Shown here one piece after another: positions 6,540-10,689 of a DNA stretch of 10,689 bases. The DNA comes from an uncultured Methylococcaceae bacterium (GTDB lineage: Bacteria; Pseudomonadota; Gammaproteobacteria; Methylococcales; Methylomonadaceae). The number at the start of each line of letters is the position of its first letter. The stretch's first letter is position 1. The notes under the pieces were generated by a model. The model did not search any database and had not been told where the DNA came from. It saw only the letters and a list, made by a program, of their open reading frames with translations. Location of the stretch: positions 1 through 10,689 of the forward strand of contig CAJVYO010000032.1 in NCBI GenBank assembly GCA_913009515.1. Reading direction: 5' to 3'. The position numbers and the translations under genes are program-made.

Positions 6540-9176
6540 ATGGATATTATTTTTATTGCCATTATTATTATTTTATGTGCTGGTATGTTTTATTTTTATA
6601 AACAGGCTAAAACACATAAAAATAATTTAGATATTATTGAAAGTTCGTTTGATGATAATGTTATTTTTTCACGAACGGATTTAGCCGGACGGATTACGCA
6701 TGTCAGCATGGCATTCTGTGAATTAAGTGGCTATAGTTTTGATGAGTTAATTGGGCAGCCGCATAATATCGTCAGGCATCCTGATATGCCAGCGAGTGAG
6801 TTTGAAAAAGTCTGGGTAGCATTAAAACAACAACAGCCAATTACCGTTGACATTAAAAATAGAAAAAAAGACGGTGGTTTTTATTGGGTAGAATCGCGCT
6901 TTAAACCTGAATACAAGGACGGTGAGCATATTGGTTATAGTGCGGTCAGACTTGATATTACGGATAAAAAAGAAGTCCATGAATTAAGCGTAACACTTGA
7001 TAAAAAAGTTAAGCAGCAAACTAAAAAATTAACGCGACAGCTTGATGTTGTCAAGATAGGCGAGCGTAAGCAGGAACAATTATTATTGGATATAGCCCAG
7101 CAAGAGCAATTTGTGAGTCGTTTAATTAATTCACAACAGCAAATTATTATCACTTCTGATGGGGTGGGTTTACAAAGTGTTAATAAGGCTTTTCTCCGCT
7201 TTTTTAATGTAAGTTCATTAGCGGTGTTTTCAGAAAATCATGAGAGTATTGCTGAGTTTTTTAATGAAAATGCCCCAGATGATTATTTACAAGCTGTGAT
7301 AGATGGCACTCATTGGTTGAATTATGTGGCATCGCACCCTGACGATACTCATAAGGCCATGATTAGTAAAAATGAAATAGATTATGTGTTTTCTGTGACT
7401 GCTGTTGATTTAGAGATGGGTGATGGTATGAAATCGGCGGTTTTTACTGATATTACGGTGATGGAGGCGTCTAAAAATGAAGTCGAGGATATTTTATCTA
7501 ATATTTTATTGCCGGTGTTAATTACCTCAAAGAAAGAACGCAAAATTCTGTATGCCAATAAATATGCAGAAATACAATATGAAATGACGCTAGATGAAAT
7601 TATTGGTAGCGACATTGATAGTATTTATACGGTTGTTGGGCAGCATCATCATATTATAGATGCGATTATACGTGATGGTTTTGTGGAAAATATGGAGGAG
7701 TCATTTAGAACCTCAAGTGGCAAGAAATTTACAGCGTTATTATCGGTGACACCAACCTTATATCATGGGGTTGATTGTTATATTGGCATGATTACCGATA
7801 TTACTAAACAGAAAACCATAGAAGACGAAATTAGAGCCATCCATCAGCATACCCGTGAATCGATTCAATATGCGGCTTTAATACAAGGGGCAGTATTGCC
7901 TGATAACAAATTATTTGGCAAATATTTTAAAGATTTTTTTGTTGTTTGGCATCCTAAAGATACTGTGGGGGGCGATATTTATTTATTTGATGAATTACGC
8001 ACCCAAAATGAATGTTTATTTATGTTTATTGATTGTACAGGGCATGGGGTTCCCGGTGCATTTGTGACTATGTTGGTGAAGGCGGTAGAGCGACAAATAG
8101 TGGCAGAGATTAAAGCTCAACCCGATTTAGTGGTGAGTCCTGCTTGGGTGTTAAGCTATTTTAATCAAAAATTAAAAGTACTATTAAAACAAGAAACTAA
8201 GGACAGTATTTCTAATGCAGGCTGGGATGGCGGGGTGATTTATTACAATCGTGAACAACAAGTATTAAAATTTTCTGGCGCGGAGACGTCGCTTTTTTAT
8301 GTAGATGTTGAGGGTGAATTTCATACCATCAAAGGTAATCGGTATTCAGTCGGCTATAAAAAATGTGCGATGGATTACGAATATAAAGAAACCATTCTTG
8401 ATGTTAAGCCGGGCATGAAATTTTATTGCACCACAGATGGTTATATCGATCAAAATGGCGGTGAAAAAGATTTTCCTTTTGGTAAAAAACGCTTTGGCAA
8501 TATTATTAAGGAAAATCATACTGAAACCATGGTAGATCAACAAGAAATATTTTTGTATAAAATGTTTGAATATGAAAGCATGATTGAAAATAATGATCGC
8601 AATGATGATATGACCGTGATTGCCTTTGAAATCGAGGAGTATATTGTGAATAATATCAATGATAGCTTAAATATTCTTGAATATAATGGCGTTTTAACGC
8701 AAAACTTAATTGGACATAATTTAGATATTTTAGATCATAGCGTTGATAATGAAGGCGTTAAAGGGCGTTTATCAACCTTGTTGATTGAAATGACACAAAA
8801 TATGATTAATTATTCTAAATCACAGGATTTAGAGTGTTTGGATATTCGTCCAGCAGGTTTTATTCGTGTTATCAGAGATGAAAATGCAGATTATTGGGTA
8901 GAAAGTAATAATATTGTGAGTCTGCAGGATAAAGAAAAAATAGAACAAAAATTGCATGAAATTCAAACATTAGATATGGCGGGCATTAAAAAGCGTTACC
9001 GCGAGTTGCGTCGTTCTGGCGAAAATACCCATAGTAAAGGAGGCGGCATTGGTTTTTATGAAATTGCGAAATTAGCTCAGACCCTTGAGTTTAAGTTTAC
9101 TGCGATTAATAAAGAAAAATTTGCGTTTAAATTTAAAGTGCTGGTTATACAGCGGAAAAAATCAAGGGCTGAATAG
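6540..9176 (+). CDS. Membrane-anchored PAS-PAS-PAS sensor with SpoIIE/PP2C phosphatase and C-terminal SiaB-like domain
   Basis: This 878-residue multidomain protein has one N-terminal membrane helix (about residues 2-20). PAS 1 (about 33-143) closely resembles the E. coli Aer FAD-binding PAS: GQPHNIVRHPDMP (72-84), Trp92 and KNRKKDG. Its Arg79, His80, Asp82 and Trp92 align with Aer Arg57, His58, Asp60 and Trp70; Aer Asn34 is Ser56 here. A coiled-coil linker (about 143-192) precedes PAS 2 (about 193-306) and PAS 3 (about 316-424). The SpoIIE-type PP2C domain (about 435-698) has its acidic metal-binding motifs: VGGDIY (Asp479), DCTGHG (Asp498), TTDGYID (Asp633) and NDDMT (Asp689-690). The C-terminal region (about 700-870) resembles SiaB/DUF6272, a GHKL-related kinase family. 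It has an N-box-like E-x-x-x-N (Glu750, Asn754, then INYS) and a late GGGIGFYEIA glycine-rich stretch. SiaA phosphatase and SiaB kinase act in opposition on the partner SiaC in Pseudomonas; here they appear fused. No SiaC or SiaD gene is in the window. The SiaB assignment is by pattern, less sure than the phosphatase. Confidence 0.88.
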   Translation: MDIIFIAIIIILCAGMFYFYKQAKTHKNNLDIIESSFDDNVIFSRTDLAGRITHVSMAFCELSGYSFDELIGQPHNIVRHPDMPASEFEKVWVALKQQQPITVDIKNRKKDGGFYWVESRFKPEYKDGEHIGYSAVRLDITDKKEVHELSVTLDKKVKQQTKKLTRQLDVVKIGERKQEQLLLDIAQQEQFVSRLINSQQQIIITSDGVGLQSVNKAFLRFFNVSSLAVFSENHESIAEFFNENAPDDYLQAVIDGTHWLNYVASHPDDTHKAMISKNEIDYVFSVTAVDLEMGDGMKSAVFTDITVMEASKNEVEDILSNILLPVLITSKKERKILYANKYAEIQYEMTLDEIIGSDIDSIYTVVGQHHHIIDAIIRDGFVENMEESFRTSSGKKFTALLSVTPTLYHGVDCYIGMITDITKQKTIEDEIRAIHQHTRESIQYAALIQGAVLPDNKLFGKYFKDFFVVWHPKDTVGGDIYLFDELRTQNECLFMFIDCTGHGVPGAFVTMLVKAVERQIVAEIKAQPDLVVSPAWVLSYFNQKLKVLLKQETKDSISNAGWDGGVIYYNREQQVLKFSGAETSLFYVDVEGEFHTIKGNRYSVGYKKCAMDYEYKETILDVKPGMKFYCTTDGYIDQNGGEKDFPFGKKRFGNIIKENHTETMVDQQEIFLYKMFEYESMIENNDRNDDMTVIAFEIEEYIVNNINDSLNILEYNGVLTQNLIGHNLDILDHSVDNEGVKGRLSTLLIEMTQNMINYSKSQDLECLDIRPAGFIRVIRDENADYWVESNNIVSLQDKEKIEQKLHEIQTLDMAGIKKRYRELRRSGENTHSKGGGIGFYEIAKLAQTLEFKFTAINKEKFAFKFKVLVIQRKKSRAE

Positions 9177-9211
9177 CTGATAAATAAGCTATCCCTGCAA
9201 ATGTGACATGC

Positions 9212-9240
9212 TTGTGAAAAGTTTTGTTTTTAGCGATAAT
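9212..9240 (+). promoter_or_regulatory. Sigma70-type promoter for oadG-oadA
   Basis: TTGTGA (9212-9217) and GATAAT (9235-9240) are separated by 17 bases (4/6 and 5/6 matches). They lie about 35 bases upstream of the oadG ATG. A TGTGA copy at 9202-9206 and another at 9213-9217, 11 bases apart, overlap the -35 region on one helical face. They could mark an activator site, though they are direct rather than inverted as in a CRP site. No clear terminator separates this promoter from the sensor gene, so read-through is also possible. Confidence 0.45.
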
Positions 9241-9274
9241 GCCCTATAAATATAATAATAATGGTTTCTTGAAT

Positions 9275-9523
9275 ATGAATAATGAAATGACACAAGGCAT
9301 TGAATTAATGTTTACGGGAATGGGAATTGTCTTCTTATTTTTAATAATGTTAATTGGTGCTGTGAAATTAATGGCATATTGTGTGGCGGAATTCTTTCCC
9401 GAAGCAACAACGACGATACCTCAACCAGTAGCAAGATCTCCTCAACCATCAGCCAATTCCACTCCCCCTAATACAGTTGCTGCAATCAGTGCAGCGGTTC
9501 ATCAGCATAGAACAAAAACTTAA
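9275..9523 (+). CDS. oadG: Oxaloacetate decarboxylase gamma subunit (small membrane subunit)
   Basis: This 82-residue protein has one hydrophobic helix (about residues 9-36, containing GIELMFTGMGIVFLFLIML), a Pro/Ala/Ser/Thr-rich linker and a conserved tail AAISAAVHQHR with His76 and His78. Such an N-terminal 'QGIELMFTGMG' helix plus an 'AAISAAVHQHR' tail is typical of OadG. OadG assembles the alpha and beta subunits of the Na+-pumping decarboxylase, and its tail contacts OadA. ATG at 9275 (MNNEMTQG) is chosen because it matches the family start. An in-frame TTG at 9224 would add 17 unrelated residues. It lies 85 bases upstream of oadA, in the usual order oadG-oadA. Confidence 0.9.
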   Translation: MNNEMTQGIELMFTGMGIVFLFLIMLIGAVKLMAYCVAEFFPEATTTIPQPVARSPQPSANSTPPNTVAAISAAVHQHRTKT

Positions 9524-9595
9524 TTTTTTTATGTATCGCTGGTATTTGAGCGGTAGATATTAAATTTTAAAATATTCATGATGTAAAAAAGTTAT

Positions 9596-9599
9596 AGGA
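9596..9599 (+). promoter_or_regulatory. Ribosome-binding site of oadA
   Basis: AGGA stands 9 bases before the ATG at 9609 and supports that start. The 85 bases between oadG and oadA otherwise hold only AT-rich sequence with a small dyad (ATATT 9557-9561 / AATAT 9571-9575) and no terminator, so the genes are probably cotranscribed. Confidence 0.6.
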
Positions 9600-9608
9600 C
9601 ACATTAAC

Positions 9609-10689
9609 ATGGCAGCAACTACTAAAGCCGTAGGTATTACGGAAGTCGTCTTACGAGATGCACACCAATCCATTCTCGCAACGCGTTTGCGTATTGAGGA
9701 TATGTTACCGATTTGTGAACAATTAGATAAACTTGGTTATTGGTCTATTGAATCTTGGGGCGGAGCGACCTTTGATTCGTGTATTCGTTATTTGGGCGAA
9801 GATCCTTGGGAACGTCTACGGGCTTTAAAAGCGGCTATGCCTAACACGCCACAACAAATGCTATTTCGAGGTCAAAATATTTTAGGCTATCGTCATTATG
9901 CAGATGATGTTGTGGATAAGTTTGTTGAGCGTTGTGCGATTAATGGGATTGATGTTTTTCGTATTTTTGATGCGATGAATGATATGCGTAATATTGAGCA
10001 TGCGGTTAAAGCGGTGTTAAATACCGATGCTCATGCACAAGGGGCGATTTCATATACTAAAAGTCCAGTTCATACTTTAGAAAAATGGTTGGTGCAAGGT
10101 AAGCAAATTGAAGATATGGGGGCACATTCGTTAGTCATTAAAGATATGGCGGGCTTGTTAACGCCTTATGATGCCTATGATTTAGTGTCACAATTAAAAG
10201 CTGCCGTAGATATTCCAGTGCATTTACATTGCCATGCGACCACAGGCTTAAGCGTCGGTACCTTAATTAAAGCGATTGAAGCCGGTGTTGATAATGTGGA
10301 TACCGCGATTTCTTCAATGAGTATGACCTATGGACATACCCCGACGGAAACGATTGTTGCCAGCATGGCGGGTCAAGAACGTGATACCGGATTAGACCTA
10401 GAAAAATTAGAAGAAGTGGCGGCTTATTTTCGTGAGGTGCGTTTAAAATATGCAGAACATGAAGGCAGTTTAAAAGGCGTTGATGGGCGTATTTTATTAG
10501 CTCAAGTGCCGGGTGGTATGTTGACGAATATGGAAAGTCAGCTTAAACAGCAAGGTGCAGCAGATAAATTTGATGAAGTGCTTAAAGAAATTCCACGCGT
10601 GCGTGAAGATTTAGGTTTTTTACCGCTAGTGACGCCAACGTCGCAAATTGTGGGTACGCAATCGGTGTTAAATGTGATGACCGGTGAGC
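9609..10689 (+). CDS. oadA: Oxaloacetate decarboxylase alpha subunit, carboxyltransferase part (3' end outside window)
   Basis: The frame is open from the ATG to the window end, giving 360 residues of a protein that is normally near 600. The biotin domain is therefore not seen. The carboxyltransferase domain begins at once: RDAHQS (Asp17), ESWGGATFD, FRIFDAMND, IKDMAGLLTP (Lys178) and HLHCHATTG (His207, His209), then SSMSMTYGHTPTE. In characterised OadA, Asp17, His207 and His209 bind the metal and the Lys at 178 is a modified ligand; the numbering agrees exactly here. OadA moves the carboxyl group from oxaloacetate to biotin, and OadB (expected just downstream, not visible) decarboxylates it and exports Na+. 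Pyruvate carboxylase subunit B shares this domain, but the adjacent oadG argues for Oad. Confidence 0.95.
   Translation, partial: MAATTKAVGITEVVLRDAHQSILATRLRIEDMLPICEQLDKLGYWSIESWGGATFDSCIRYLGEDPWERLRALKAAMPNTPQQMLFRGQNILGYRHYADDVVDKFVERCAINGIDVFRIFDAMNDMRNIEHAVKAVLNTDAHAQGAISYTKSPVHTLEKWLVQGKQIEDMGAHSLVIKDMAGLLTPYDAYDLVSQLKAAVDIPVHLHCHATTGLSVGTLIKAIEAGVDNVDTAISSMSMTYGHTPTETIVASMAGQERDTGLDLEKLEEVAAYFREVRLKYAEHEGSLKGVDGRILLAQVPGGMLTNMESQLKQQGAADKFDEVLKEIPRVREDLGFLPLVTPTSQIVGTQSVLNVMTGE

Noticed and set aside
9173..9192. ATAGCT/AGCTAT hairpin at the end of the sensor gene as a terminator
   Set aside because: The 6-bp stem is not followed by a T-run in either direction and overlaps the stop codon; chance is the simpler reading.

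Overview
This A+T-rich window looks like chromosome from a gammaproteobacterium. It carries Rnf subunits of the proteobacterial type, a Na+-translocating oxaloacetate decarboxylase, an Aer-type PAS domain and a small outer-membrane barrel ending in Phe. Free-living methanotroph or sulfur-oxidiser lineages would fit, but the genus cannot be fixed from sequence alone. No rRNA, tRNA, CRISPR array or recognisable transposase is present.

Layout. (1) Bases 2-1536, plus strand: the 3' end of a Bat-type (VWA/TPR) protein with a very polar C-terminal linker, overlapping by 7 bases a complete beta-hydroxyacid dehydrogenase. (2) Bases 1537-1755: an AT-rich intergenic segment with an unusually symmetric set of direct and inverted repeats and a central hairpin. 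(3) Bases 1756-2547, plus: an outer-membrane beta-barrel protein, ending in a strong hairpin terminator that also works in the opposite direction. (4) Bases 2642-6371, minus: a tightly overlapping rnfC-rnfD-rnfG-rnfE operon. rnfA and rnfB are not in it. (5) Bases 6372-6539: a divergent promoter region. (6) Bases 6540-9176, plus: a large membrane-anchored sensor with an Aer-like PAS domain, two more PAS domains, a SpoIIE/PP2C phosphatase domain and a C-terminal SiaB-like (GHKL-related) domain. (7) Bases 9275-10689, plus: oadG and the 5' two-thirds or so of oadA, which runs off the window.

How the parts may work together. Rnf couples ferredoxin/NAD+ redox chemistry to an ion gradient, and Oad couples oxaloacetate decarboxylation to Na+ export, so two candidate ion pumps lie close together. 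Between them is a sensor whose first PAS domain keeps most of the residues used by E. coli Aer to bind FAD and sense redox state. It is transcribed divergently from rnfC. A redox-responsive phosphatase/kinase partner-switching protein beside these pumps is suggestive, but a regulatory link is inference only.

The most interesting items are the phosphatase-SiaB fusion behind an Aer-type PAS, the Rnf operon lacking rnfA/rnfB, and the symmetric repeat structure at 1530-1745.
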